Of a stretch of DNA of 64,000 nucleotides, positions 53,290 to 62,599 are shown in pieces. How positions within the stretch are numbered: the first letter of the stretch is position 1; the number at the start of each line of letters is the position of its first letter. Position numbers and translations under genes: made by a program. The stretch comes from Brucella thiophenivorans (GTDB lineage Bacteria > Pseudomonadota > Alphaproteobacteria > Rhizobiales > Rhizobiaceae), in assembly GCF_002252445.1 (NCBI RefSeq), contig NZ_NNRJ01000018.1, positions 1-64,000 of the forward strand. Reading direction: 5' to 3'. The notes under the pieces are model-generated. The model did not search any database. It was not told the origin of the DNA and was given only the letters and a program-made list of their open reading frames with translations.

Positions 53290-54804
53290 ATGCCGTCTCT
53301 GTTGGGAATTGATAGCGGACTGACCGTCACGAAAGCCGTTATATTCGACGTCGATGGCACAACGCTTGCCGTTGCGCGCCGCCGTGTCCCTCAATATTTT
53401 CCAAAGCCTCGCCATGTCGAGCGCGACATGGATGAGTTTTGGAATGCAACGGAAGATGCCATTGCCGAAGCACTCGCAAAAAGTGGACGCCCAGCATCGG
53501 ATATTCTCGCTATTGCAACCACTGCGCATGGCGATGGAATTTATATGCTGGACAAGGACCGTCGCCCGCTTGGCAAAGGTATCTTGTCGCTCGATAGTCG
53601 TGCCGTTGATGTTGCTGAACGTTGGTTAAGCAGCGCAGTCGCGGACCAGTCGATTGCTGTTACTGGCCAACTGCCGCATGCTTCGGCTCCCTCCGCTATC
53701 TTGGCTTGGGTCAAGGAAAATGAGCCTGACCGCTATAATCGCATTGGTCATGTGATTGCCTGTAAGGACTGGCTGCGTTTTTGTTTGACGGGCGAAGTTG
53801 GTACTGACCGCACCGAGGCATCGACGTCTTTCACTGATTATAAAACGCAGGACTATTCCAAAGATGCGCTCAAACTTTTTGGCCTTGAAGCACTCTGGGA
53901 TGCGCTGCCGCCTATGTCGCGCTCAGACGAAATCATCGGTGGTGTTTCGCAGGAATGCGCCAGCCGTACCGGGCTTGTTGCGGGAACGCCAGTCGTCGGC
54001 GGTCTGCACGATGTGACGGCTTCGGCCCTTGGTGTCGGCGGTCTTAAGATCGGTACGGTTGCGGTCGTGGCTGGCACATACTCGATCAACGAAACGCTGT
54101 CGTCCAAGCCAAATGTCGACAAGAGCTGGTTCTGCCGCAATGGGATTGCGCCGGGAGAGTGGAACAATATGTCCATCTCGCCTGCTTCCACTGCAAATTA
54201 CGACTGGTTCCTGGACAAGCTCTGCGCGGCGGAACGCCGTGAAGCGGAAGAAACAGGCCGCTCCATTCATGATATGCTGCGCCCGGAAATTGATGCAGCA
54301 TTAGCTAAGCCTTCAACGGCGATGTTCCATCCTTATCTCTTTGGCTCGCCTTATGGTGCAATGGCAAGCGGTGCGTTCTTCGGACTTCGCGGTTGGCAGG
54401 AACGTGGCGATATGCTGCGCGCGGTGTGGGAGGGCATCGCCTTCAATCACCGTATTCATGTCGACCATCTCAAAGACGGCTTCGAAATTTCCGCAGCACG
54501 TTTGACTGGTGGCGTTTCGCGCAGCCCATCCTTTGCGCAGATGTTTGCGAATGTGCTGGGTATGCCGGTCACAGTCACTGATACGGATGAAGCGGCAGCA
54601 TGGGGTGCAGCACTTTGCGCGGGCAAGTGCGCTGGCGTTTTTGCTGATGTTTATAGCGATCCGCGCGATCTTGATGCAATTGGCCGTACCTACACACCGG
54701 ATGCAGCGCGCAGCGAGCAGTATGAAAAGCGCTATGCGTTGTTCAAGGAAATCGCATCTGCACTTGGACCGATCTGGCCTAAGATCGATGCCCTGACGGA
54801 TTGA
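53290..54804 (+). CDS. FGGY-family carbohydrate kinase, unassigned polyol
   Basis: This is a 504-residue FGGY kinase with LLGIDSGLTVTKAVIFD at the N-terminus, ATTAHGDGIYML, GGLHDVTASALGVG in the middle, and LTGGVSRSPSFAQMFANVLG near the C-terminus. It is paralogous to EryA in layout but clearly separate. Together with the downstream dehydrogenase it repeats the EryA-EryB logic: phosphorylation then oxidation of a polyol. Candidates are another tetritol, a pentitol or a ketose, none shown by sequence. AGGAAA precedes ATG 53290. Confidence 0.87.
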   Translation: MPSLLGIDSGLTVTKAVIFDVDGTTLAVARRRVPQYFPKPRHVERDMDEFWNATEDAIAEALAKSGRPASDILAIATTAHGDGIYMLDKDRRPLGKGILSLDSRAVDVAERWLSSAVADQSIAVTGQLPHASAPSAILAWVKENEPDRYNRIGHVIACKDWLRFCLTGEVGTDRTEASTSFTDYKTQDYSKDALKLFGLEALWDALPPMSRSDEIIGGVSQECASRTGLVAGTPVVGGLHDVTASALGVGGLKIGTVAVVAGTYSINETLSSKPNVDKSWFCRNGIAPGEWNNMSISPASTANYDWFLDKLCAAERREAEETGRSIHDMLRPEIDAALAKPSTAMFHPYLFGSPYGAMASGAFFGLRGWQERGDMLRAVWEGIAFNHRIHVDHLKDGFEISAARLTGGVSRSPSFAQMFANVLGMPVTVTDTDEAAAWGAALCAGKCAGVFADVYSDPRDLDAIGRTYTPDAARSEQYEKRYALFKEIASALGPIWPKIDALTD

Positions 54805-54849
54805 AATCCAATGCGCCTCTAAGCGCACCGAATATGTAAAGACAGTGAA

Positions 54850-56577
54850 ATGAACGATTTCGTAAGCAGTGCCCAAATGAAGAGCCGCATCAGTCAACTC
54901 GAAGCTGAAGGTGTTGATGTGCTCATTTTAGGGGCTGGCATCAATGGCGCGGGGCTCTATCGCGATTTGAGTGAACAGGGCGTGAGCTGCTTCATTGTTG
55001 ATAAGGGCGACTTTGGTTCTGGTACCAGTGCTGCTCCTTCGCGTCTTATTCACGGTGGCCTTAAATATCTGGAAACCGGCGAATTTGGTCTCGTGGCGCA
55101 ATCAACTGTTGAGCGTAATATCCTGCTCAAAAACGCGCCGCATAATGTCCGTCCGCTGCCGACATTTATTCCGGTTTTCTCCTGGACTAAGGGTATTGCC
55201 GCAGCACTTCGTACCCTATTCGGTTCAACCACAGCACCGCGCAGCCGTGGCGCGGTTCTCATCAAGATTGGTCTTGGTCTTTACGATTATTTTGGTGCGC
55301 GTGAGCGCGTCATGCCAAAGCATAATTTTCTCTTCAAAAAGAGTGCCTTGAAGGAAATGCCATACATGACGCCTTCTATCGTGGCGGGTGGCATTTATTA
55401 TGATGCATGGGTCAGCAAGCCGGAACGTCTGGTTTATGAGCTTGTCAGCGACGGCGTGAAAGCCAATCCCAAGAGCGCAGCAGCCAATTTCAGCTCCATT
55501 GTTGCAGCCCGCGACGGTGCAGTGAGCTTTGAAGGGCCGGATGGTGCTGCTTTCACGATCAAGCCAAAGATCGTCATCAATGCCGCTGGTCCATGGATCG
55601 ATCATGTAAATGCGGCGCTTGGCAAAGAAACCAAGATGATTGGCGGCACCAAGGGCTCGCATATTCTTGTAAATCATCCCGAGCTGGTGAAGAGCCTGAA
55701 GGGCCGGATGATCTATTTCGAGGCGGATGATGGTCGTATCTGTCTTGTCTATGATTATCATGGTCTTGCGCTGGTCGGTTCGACGGATATTCCGGCAAAC
55801 AATCCGGATGAGGTTTTCGCGGAAGACAAGGAAATCGATTACTTCATCGAGAGCCTGCGTTCGCTGCTGCCGAAGCTGAAATTTGATCGCAGCCAAATCG
55901 TCTACACCTATAGTGGCATTCGTCCGCTGCCTGCGTCGAATGCGTCTGAGCCGGGCCTGATCAGTCGTGATCACTCGGCTCCGGTTATTGAGCCGGATGC
56001 TGGTCGTCCGTTTCCGATCATTTCGCTGGTTGGTGGCAAGTGGACCACGTTCCGCGGCTTTGCCGAAGAAGTCGCTGATACGGTGCTCAAGCGCTTTAAT
56101 CGTGAGCGTCTCAAATCAACCCGCACTTTGACCATCGGTGGCGGCAAGGATTACCCGACTGATGACCGTGCACGCGCCGCATGGGTGGCGAAAAACGCCA
56201 AGGAAACCGGGCTTGCAGTCGAACGTGTCGAGACACTTTTGCAGCGTTATGGCACGACCGCTCTGCCGATCATTCATGATGAAGCCAAAGTTGGCGTTAC
56301 ACTTCTGCCTGATACGGACAGCATCAGCCGTGCGGAAATCGCGTGGATTGCGCGCAATGAGCTGGTGGTGCATCTCTCGGACGTTGTGCTGCGACGCACG
56401 ACACTGGCAATTGACGGCGCGTTGTCGAATGCCAATCTTGCGGCAATCGGCGACATTCTCAGTGTTGAATTTGGTTGGGATGCGGAACGCAAAGCGCGGG
56501 AAATTGAGGCCGTGACCGTCGAACTGAGCAAGCGACATGGCATGAAGCTTGGAGAGTTTCCTGCAAAACGCCGCTAA
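54850..56577 (+). CDS. FAD-dependent polyol phosphate dehydrogenase (GlpD family)
   Basis: This is a 575-residue GlpD-family dehydrogenase, longer than EryB by a C-terminal domain of the DAO_C type (about 430-560). The FAD motif is LILGAGINGAGLYRDLSEQG (about 25-44), followed by SGTSAAPSRLIHGGLKYLET. Further blocks are GTKGSHILVN, ALVGSTDIPANNP, YSGIRPLP and LVGGKWTTFRGFAEE. It could be a true glycerol 3-phosphate dehydrogenase or act on another polyol phosphate. It lies 45 bases after the kinase; a terminator follows. Confidence 0.87.
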   Translation: MNDFVSSAQMKSRISQLEAEGVDVLILGAGINGAGLYRDLSEQGVSCFIVDKGDFGSGTSAAPSRLIHGGLKYLETGEFGLVAQSTVERNILLKNAPHNVRPLPTFIPVFSWTKGIAAALRTLFGSTTAPRSRGAVLIKIGLGLYDYFGARERVMPKHNFLFKKSALKEMPYMTPSIVAGGIYYDAWVSKPERLVYELVSDGVKANPKSAAANFSSIVAARDGAVSFEGPDGAAFTIKPKIVINAAGPWIDHVNAALGKETKMIGGTKGSHILVNHPELVKSLKGRMIYFEADDGRICLVYDYHGLALVGSTDIPANNPDEVFAEDKEIDYFIESLRSLLPKLKFDRSQIVYTYSGIRPLPASNASEPGLISRDHSAPVIEPDAGRPFPIISLVGGKWTTFRGFAEEVADTVLKRFNRERLKSTRTLTIGGGKDYPTDDRARAAWVAKNAKETGLAVERVETLLQRYGTTALPIIHDEAKVGVTLLPDTDSISRAEIAWIARNELVVHLSDVVLRRTTLAIDGALSNANLAAIGDILSVEFGWDAERKAREIEAVTVELSKRHGMKLGEFPAKRR

Positions 56578-56597
56578 CTGATTCAAATCTATTTGAT

Positions 56598-56625
56598 AAA
56601 CGCCGGTCATGAGATCGGCGTTTTG
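56598..56625 (+). terminator. Intrinsic terminator after the second GlpD-like gene
   Basis: AAACGCCG (56598-56605) pairs with CGGCGTTT (56616-56623), followed by TTGC. It ends the DeoR-kinase-dehydrogenase module and separates it from the cupin gene. Confidence 0.75.
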
Positions 56626-56677
56626 CTATTTCTTTGCCATGTCATGACGCTATCTTATGCACGGACAGGAGAACGCT

Positions 56678-57076
56678 ATGGAAATCAAAAGAAATGGATC
56701 TGCGCCATCAGGTGTGGGTCCTGTAGACTGGTTCACGGGCAAGGTTCGCATTGATCCGTTGTTTTCGCCCAATGAAGCGCGGCGCGCTGCAGCGGCTACC
56801 GTGACATTTGAACCGGGTGCCCGGACCGCTTGGCATACCCATCCACTGGGACAGACACTGATTGTTACCGCTGGTTTGGGGTTGGTGCAGCGTGAGGGCG
56901 GACCGATTGAAAAAGTCCATCCCGGCGATGTTGTCTGGTTTGAGCCAAATGAAAAGCATTGGCATGGTGCGTCACCAAAAAATGCGATGACCCATATTGC
57001 CATTCAGGAACAACTCGACGGTAAAGTCGTCGACTGGATGGAGCATGTGACGGACGCTCAGTATCCGAGTGTCTAA
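56678..57076 (+). CDS. Small cupin-domain protein
   Basis: This is a 132-residue single-domain cupin. Metal ligands appear in the first motif [14 protein letters not shown] (His, His) with a later Glu and in the second motif [10 protein letters not shown] (His). The overall pattern, [18 protein letters not shown] and [21 protein letters not shown], is that of (R)-mandelonitrile-lyase-like / carboxymuconolactone decarboxylase-associated cupins, common stand-alone proteins in soil bacteria. The reaction is unknown. ATG 56678 is chosen for its AGGAG; a longer ATG at 56657 lacks one. Convergent with apnL. Confidence 0.82.
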   Translation: MEIKRNGSAPSGVGPVDWFTGKVRIDPLFSPNEARRAAAATVTFEPGARTAWHTHPLGQTLIVTAGLGLVQREGGPIEKVHPGDVVWFEPNEKHWHGASPKNAMTHIAIQEQLDGKVVDWMEHVTDAQYPSV

Positions 57077-57079
57077 ATG

Positions 57080-57104
57080 AAAAACGGGCCATTGGCCCGT
57101 TTTT
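57080..57104. terminator. Bidirectional terminator between cupin gene and apnL
   Basis: AAAAACGGGCC (57080-57090) and GGCCCGTTTTT (57094-57104) form a perfect 11-base stem with an ATT loop and T-runs on both strands. On the minus strand it overlaps the apnL stop codon. Confidence 0.85.
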
Positions 57105-58930
57105 TAGATCATGCTCAACTGCAAGCCATAGGGTGGCAAAGTCATCATCTTGCTACCTGCAACCACCACATCCTGTTCATGTGGTGTAATATTGACCAGC
57201 CAGACCTTCTTTTCTACCGCCATTGCCAAAACGTCCGATGGACGCGAAGACTGGCATAGCCTGAAGTTTTTTCCGGCAAGCTGTGCAAGCATTTTTACAG
57301 CATTGAACAAAGGGCGCGTGTTACCAGTAGCGACCGGTTCATTCTCGTCTGCAATGAGTCCGAAAGGCCCGGTGAGGGCTGAAAGCGTAAGGCTGTCGAG
57401 ATCAGCATTCAGCACCGATATTGCATAGGCCAATGCGAAGCTTTCCGCGAATTTCCCATTATGGCGCGGGTCGCGATTGGCCATCGCAATGCGCTTGCCA
57501 TTCGGGTTTTCCATCGTCCTGCTGCCATAAGGGTTCTGGCGCATGGGGATGGTCGACGGCCCGATGCGATAGGGCTTGTCGCCGTAGATCGCGCGTACCG
57601 AACGGGTAATGAAAGGCAGCGCCTCCAGCGTCTGCATGACGCTCAGATCATCCGCCGCATGCACAATCGGATTGGTGCAGTGTGAGACGAAGTCAATAAG
57701 ATCACTGGGAACGCGCTTGCGATTAAGCTCGGTGAAATAGCTCAGCATGCCGCCGCCAAGCTTCACGTCCGGAAAAGCTACTCTTGCTGCCACATAGACG
57801 TCTTCAAGCGGCGGGCAGGGCGGCCATGCACTGCCGGGAGGTGTCGATTGTCGGTCGATTGCTGGTGAGATCATGATCGCGTCTGGCGTAAAGCCTGCCG
57901 CTTTCATGTCTGCGGCGATGGCCTTCGTCTCATCAAAGAGCGATTTCTCGCAAGGCAATGCGATTTCAAGCGAAACGCGACCCTTGTGAAGCTTTGCCAG
58001 TGCTGCAAAATCGACGAATGCTGATCCGTCATGGCCCGCCAGCGGGTCGTAGTGAAACAGCAAATCCTGCGGTGCTACCTCGTGCAGAAGATCAATTGCG
58101 GCAAGGCTTGCTTTGGCTTCTTCCGGCGTGATGATGATGCCGATATTCGGCATTTTGCCGCTTGTCTTACCGAGCGTAATGCGCACGGGTCCAGCACTTT
58201 TGGTCGTCTTTGAAGCAGCTTCGCGCGTGTCGCGAATATTGAGGACAACGCGCTGGTGCAGAGGCTGTGATGCTTCGATCGGGTAAGGCCACGGCAGAGC
58301 GAGCGGGCGCACATAGGTTTTATAAGAGGCATCAGACCAGTTGCGCTGATCTTCCATCTCAAACGTATCGCCTTCCATGCGGCATTCGGCGAAAACGCCC
58401 GGCATTGCCTCGTGGGTGATGGCGCGCATATCTTTGAAAGGTTGCCATGGCTCAATCAGGTCAGGCAGATGGGTTTCGTTGCGCGTGCCATCGACATGTT
58501 CAACAGTGACAGGCGAACCGGCAACGCCAACAATCGGATGTAGAATACAGAAACCGCAGCGGTTCGTTTCAAAGCCGGTTGCGGTGTTGGCCACAGCGTC
58601 AAACGTCAGTGTTCCATTGTTATCAGCCTCAATACGCACATCGATGGCGAGTTTTGTGGCATCAGGGCCTTCGCAACGTGCCTGATAGCTCACGCTAAAG
58701 CCGTGGTCGCTTTGCTCGACATTCAGATCGTGGATTGCCGGATTATAGGTTCCCCAATCCCGATCACGCACCAGATAGGACACACCACGCAAAACCTCGA
58801 CACCATCATATTTTATGGTGCGGAGATTGCCGTCGCTCAGATCAACGCAAAGCAAGCCAGCCTTGAGGTTTTTAGGCGGGGTTTCAGCCTCACGTGTGCC
58901 ATACAGCAGGAAGGGATCGATGCTGCTCAT
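57104..58930 (-). CDS. apnL: D-apionolactonase
   Basis: This is a 608-residue protein matching, from memory, the ApnL family of Rhizobiales, which hydrolyses D-apionolactone to D-apionate. Landmarks are the N-terminal LLYGTREAETPPKNLKAG, VLRGVSYLVRDRDWGTYNP, and a later TIM-barrel-like half with ALPCEKSLFDETKAI, VSHCTNPIVHAADD and GPSTIPMRQNPYGSRTM. There is no signal peptide. It overlaps the dehydrogenase gene by ATGA and is the last gene of the operon. The lactonase call is supported mainly by pairing with ApdH; the family itself is distinctive but rarely annotated. Confidence 0.78.
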   Translation of the reverse strand: MSSIDPFLLYGTREAETPPKNLKAGLLCVDLSDGNLRTIKYDGVEVLRGVSYLVRDRDWGTYNPAIHDLNVEQSDHGFSVSYQARCEGPDATKLAIDVRIEADNNGTLTFDAVANTATGFETNRCGFCILHPIVGVAGSPVTVEHVDGTRNETHLPDLIEPWQPFKDMRAITHEAMPGVFAECRMEGDTFEMEDQRNWSDASYKTYVRPLALPWPYPIEASQPLHQRVVLNIRDTREAASKTTKSAGPVRITLGKTSGKMPNIGIIITPEEAKASLAAIDLLHEVAPQDLLFHYDPLAGHDGSAFVDFAALAKLHKGRVSLEIALPCEKSLFDETKAIAADMKAAGFTPDAIMISPAIDRQSTPPGSAWPPCPPLEDVYVAARVAFPDVKLGGGMLSYFTELNRKRVPSDLIDFVSHCTNPIVHAADDLSVMQTLEALPFITRSVRAIYGDKPYRIGPSTIPMRQNPYGSRTMENPNGKRIAMANRDPRHNGKFAESFALAYAISVLNADLDSLTLSALTGPFGLIADENEPVATGNTRPLFNAVKMLAQLAGKNFRLCQSSRPSDVLAMAVEKKVWLVNITPHEQDVVVAGSKMMTLPPYGLQLSMI

Positions 58931-59961
58931 TTGAGCAGCGCAATCACGTCGATGCGGTTGCCACTAGCAGCACTGTCATAGGCCGCTTCAACAAGCGCGA
59001 ACGTTTTGAGATTGTCTGCCCCTGATGTCGAGGTTTCTTCACCTGATGCAAGCTTATCCACCCAATGTTGCTGAATGGCAAAAACGCTTTCCTGAATATT
59101 GTGCCAAGGTCTCGAGGCCCACGAAAGCAGTTTTGGCGAAACGTTGGAAACCGCGGTGCCAGAAGGTGTAATCACCTCAAGGCGATAGCCCTGATAAAGC
59201 CGGATCGAACCGTCGGTGCCGTCGAGTTCAATGAGGGTTTCCGGGAATGGATCGGTTTCAAGCTTGGTCGCATAGCTCACATCGACAATTGATGTGGCAC
59301 CATTTTCATGGTCCATAAGAATGGTTGCAACATCCTCGCCCTTGATCTTCGGATTAACGCGTTTGGTACGCGCAACAAGGCTGGTCACATCGCCCAGAAT
59401 GAAGCGCGCAATATCAAGCGTGTGGATGCCGAGATCCTCGATGATGAAGCGTTCGCCCTCGGCCAAGTACGGCTGACCGGAGAATACATCAAAGCCCGAA
59501 CGGAAGGAAAAACGTCCCCAGAAAGGTGCGCCGATGACACCGCTATCAAGCGCTTTACGTACAGCTTGAATAGGCGCCTGCCAGCGGAAGTTTTCATGTA
59601 CCATCAGCGGAATGCCTGCCTCACGGCAGACTTTCACCATGGCTTTTGCATCATCAAGTGTCTTGGCAAATGGCTTTTGGCAGATTGCTGGCACTTTATG
59701 TTCGGCTGCAAGTTCGACCAGAGCGCGATGGCTGGAGACTGTGGTGGCGATATCGACAAAGTCGATACCACCATCATAAAACAGCGCGTTTGCATCTGTG
59801 TAGCGGCGTTCGATGCCGAACTGATCGCCGACAATCTTCAACCGCTCAGGATCACGGTCGCAGATTGCCACAATTTTGGCACCTGAAACGTCATTCCATG
59901 CATGCATCTGATTGATTGCGAAGAAGCCACAACCTATGAGAGCGCCATTCAAGTCTGCCAT
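58927..59961 (-). CDS. apdH: D-apiose dehydrogenase (Gfo/Idh/MocA family)
   Basis: This is a 344-residue NAD(P)-dependent oxidoreductase. The Rossmann motif is GALIGCGFFAINQMHAWND (6-24), the family EKP-like motif reads CQKPFAKTLDDA (about 93-104), and the C-terminal domain has HENFRWQAPIQAVRKA and EDLGIHTLDIARFILGD. It resembles D-apiose dehydrogenase, which converts D-apiose to D-apionolactone. The adjacent apnL gene and a complete sugar importer support this. It lies 2 bases after the permease stop. Confidence 0.8.
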   Translation of the reverse strand: MADLNGALIGCGFFAINQMHAWNDVSGAKIVAICDRDPERLKIVGDQFGIERRYTDANALFYDGGIDFVDIATTVSSHRALVELAAEHKVPAICQKPFAKTLDDAKAMVKVCREAGIPLMVHENFRWQAPIQAVRKALDSGVIGAPFWGRFSFRSGFDVFSGQPYLAEGERFIIEDLGIHTLDIARFILGDVTSLVARTKRVNPKIKGEDVATILMDHENGATSIVDVSYATKLETDPFPETLIELDGTDGSIRLYQGYRLEVITPSGTAVSNVSPKLLSWASRPWHNIQESVFAIQQHWVDKLASGEETSTSGADNLKTFALVEAAYDSAASGNRIDVIALLK

Positions 59962-59963
59962 TT

Positions 59964-61028
59964 TTATCCTGCTTTTGCCATTTGCATGAGTGTTACGCGC
60001 TGCTGGAGGCGGCGCTGTGCCTGATCGACCACCACGGCAATGATGATGACAAGCCCTTTGATGACCATCTGCCAGAAGGACGATACGCCCATCATGACCA
60101 GACCGTCGGAGAGAATACCTATAACGAAAGCACCGATAATTGTGCCGCCGATTGTGCCGCGTCCGCCTGACATGGAGGTGCCGCCCAGAACTGCCGCAGC
60201 AATCGCGTTCAGCTCGAAAGAGTTACCCGTTGCCGGATGCGACGCCATCAATTCTGACGAGATGATAAGACCTGCAATTGCCGCACAGAAGCCCGAAAAC
60301 ATGTAAACGAACATCTTGACGCGATCAACGCGAATACCGGACATGCGCGCCGCACGTTCATTGCCGCCAACGGCGAAAATCTGTCGGCCAAGGGGCGTGT
60401 AACGCGCGATATAAGCGGCTGCGAGTGCGACAACGACCAGAATCCAGATCGACACTGGCAATCCAAGAATGCTGCCCGCGCCCAGGAAACCAAAGCCCTG
60501 TGTGCCGAGGTCTTCACGGCCGACGAGGTTCGGGAAGGTCTGACCGTCGGATGATAGCAGTGCCAAGCCGCGCGCGACATAAAGCGTTCCGAGTGTTGCG
60601 ATGAACGGCGCAACATTGAGCCGCGTTATGAGCAATCCGTTGACGAAGCCAACGGCCACACCGACTGCAAGCGTGATAAGTGAGATTTCAATCACGTTGA
60701 AATACATCGTGTAGCCGATGCCAAGGTCAATGCCGTAGATCAACAGGCCGCCAGCGACCATGCCGCAAAGGCCGACGATGGAGCCAACCGACAAATCGAT
60801 GCCGCCGGTGATAATGACGAATGTCATGCCCATCGCAAGGAATGCGTTGAGAGCTACGTGCTTCGACATCAAAATGAGATTGGCTGTCGAAAGGAAGTTT
60901 GGTGCTGCGAATGCGAAGAAAATAAATACTGCAAAAAGCGCAATAAAGGTTCGCAGTTTCATCAGCGTCAGCAGAGCTGAACCGCTCGAAAAGGTTGGGT
61001 CAGAGGCTGCCGTGGTTTTGGCTGTCAT
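59964..61028 (-). CDS. D-apiose ABC transporter permease (RbsC type)
   Basis: This is a 354-residue RbsC-family permease with VIITGGIDLSVGSIVGLCG near residue 75, VNGLLITRLNVAPFIATLG and VLGGTSMSGGRGTIGGTIIG near the C-terminus. It has an extended cytoplasmic N-terminus and a short basic C-terminal tail. One permease gene implies a homodimer. It overlaps the ATPase gene by ATGA and precedes apdH by 2 bases. Layout is nearly identical to EryF. Confidence 0.88.
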   Translation of the reverse strand: MTAKTTAASDPTFSSGSALLTLMKLRTFIALFAVFIFFAFAAPNFLSTANLILMSKHVALNAFLAMGMTFVIITGGIDLSVGSIVGLCGMVAGGLLIYGIDLGIGYTMYFNVIEISLITLAVGVAVGFVNGLLITRLNVAPFIATLGTLYVARGLALLSSDGQTFPNLVGREDLGTQGFGFLGAGSILGLPVSIWILVVVALAAAYIARYTPLGRQIFAVGGNERAARMSGIRVDRVKMFVYMFSGFCAAIAGLIISSELMASHPATGNSFELNAIAAAVLGGTSMSGGRGTIGGTIIGAFVIGILSDGLVMMGVSSFWQMVIKGLVIIIAVVVDQAQRRLQQRVTLMQMAKAG

Positions 61029-62596
61029 GACGCGAGTTCCCTTGTTTGTTGGTCATGGTCGTTGACATGTCCGTGGCCCTTGGCCGAAGCGGCAACAATG
61101 TCGGCTTCTGTCGCGTTTTCGCGGTCAAATATGGCAATCAGCTTCCCATTGCTGAGCACCGCGATGCGATCGGAGAGCGCCATGACTTCTTCCAGATCAG
61201 ATGTTGAAAACAGAATAGCGAGCCCTTCACCGGCAAGCCTGCGCATGGTGCGGAAAACGTCAGCTTTTGCGCCAACATCAATACCGCGCGATGGCTCGTC
61301 CATCAGCAGAACTTTCGGATTGGTCATCAAAGCCTTGCCGATAACAACCTTCTGCTGGTTGCCGCCTGACATTGAAGTGACCTCAAAATCAGGGTTGGGC
61401 GCTTTGATCGCCAAATCTTTGATGGCTTCCTGGATGGCCTGTTTTTCACGCTTGGGCGAAATGTGGAAAAAACGCGCAAGACGATCAAGGCTCGCCAGTG
61501 TCAGATTGCTGGCAATCGACAAGATTTGCACCAGACCTTCGCGCTGCCGATCTTCAGGGATCAGCGCCAGTCCGCGTCTGATACGACGGGTGGTGTCACG
61601 CTCGGTCACTTTCTTGCCGTCGATGTAAATCTCGCCGGTGGAATGCGCGTGCTGTCCCATGATGCATTCAAAGAACTCGGAGCGTCCGGCACCCATAAGG
61701 CCGTAAATTCCGAGCACTTCACCTGCACGAACGCTGAGCGATACATTGTCTACAGCCAGACCGCCAATTGCGCGAGGCAGGGTGATGTTTTCGGCGCGAA
61801 ACATTTCGCCACCCATCTTGTGCGTCACTGCCTTGGCGAAATCCTTGGCATCAGAGCCAATCATCGACCGCACAATCCATTGCGTGTTGATGTTTTTGAT
61901 TTCTTCCTGACCGGTAATCTGCCCATCACGAAGCACGGTGATGTAATCGCCAATGCGCATCAGTTCTTCCAAACGATGCGAGATATAGACGATAGCCACA
62001 CCGCGACTTTTGAGGTCTGCGATTACCTTGAAGAGAATATCCACTTCAGCGGCTGAAAGAGCCGAAGTCGGCTCATCCATGATAACGATACGCGCATCAA
62101 TCGAAATGGCTTTGGCAATTTCGACGAGCTGTTGCTGACCGATCGGCAGGTCTGCAACCATGGTTCGGGCATCAATGCCCGCATCCAGACGGTCGAGATA
62201 TTCATTGGCCTTTTTGATCTGCGCCTTGTGGTCAATCCCGCGTATGCCGCGAGTGATTTCACGCTTGGCAAAGATATTTTCCGCGACTGACATGTTTGAA
62301 AACAGGTTCAGTTCCTGAAAAATCATCGCAATGCCGCGTTTTTGCGCGTCAGCGGGGCTATCGAAGGATACTTCTTCGCCGTCGAGAATGATCTTGCCAA
62401 TGGTAGGACGTTCAACACCGGCGATGATTTTCATCAGCGTAGATTTGCCAGCACCATTTTCACCAACCAGCACATTGACTGAACCACGGCGCAATTCGAG
62501 ATTGGCGCGCTTGACCGCGACAATGCCTGAATAGACCTTCGACACGTCCTCAAGTCTGAGGACGATGTCGTCCTTGTTATGTGTTTCGTCTTCCAT
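61025..62596 (-). CDS. D-apiose ABC transporter double ATPase (RbsA type)
   Basis: This is a 523-residue double-domain ATPase. Domain 1: Walker A GENGAGKST (45-53), IGQQQLVEIAKAI and IVIMDEPTSALS. Domain 2: degenerate GLMGAGRSE, MSGGNQQKVVIGKAL and VLLMDEPSRGID. It is a paralogue of EryE. It overlaps the permease gene by ATGA; the DUF2291 gene ends 3 bases before it. The transporter organisation therefore repeats that of the ery operon: DUF2291, ATPase and permease. Confidence 0.88.
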   Translation of the reverse strand: MEDETHNKDDIVLRLEDVSKVYSGIVAVKRANLELRRGSVNVLVGENGAGKSTLMKIIAGVERPTIGKIILDGEEVSFDSPADAQKRGIAMIFQELNLFSNMSVAENIFAKREITRGIRGIDHKAQIKKANEYLDRLDAGIDARTMVADLPIGQQQLVEIAKAISIDARIVIMDEPTSALSAAEVDILFKVIADLKSRGVAIVYISHRLEELMRIGDYITVLRDGQITGQEEIKNINTQWIVRSMIGSDAKDFAKAVTHKMGGEMFRAENITLPRAIGGLAVDNVSLSVRAGEVLGIYGLMGAGRSEFFECIMGQHAHSTGEIYIDGKKVTERDTTRRIRRGLALIPEDRQREGLVQILSIASNLTLASLDRLARFFHISPKREKQAIQEAIKDLAIKAPNPDFEVTSMSGGNQQKVVIGKALMTNPKVLLMDEPSRGIDVGAKADVFRTMRRLAGEGLAILFSTSDLEEVMALSDRIAVLSNGKLIAIFDRENATEADIVAASAKGHGHVNDHDQQTRELAS

Positions 62597-62599
62597 GGA

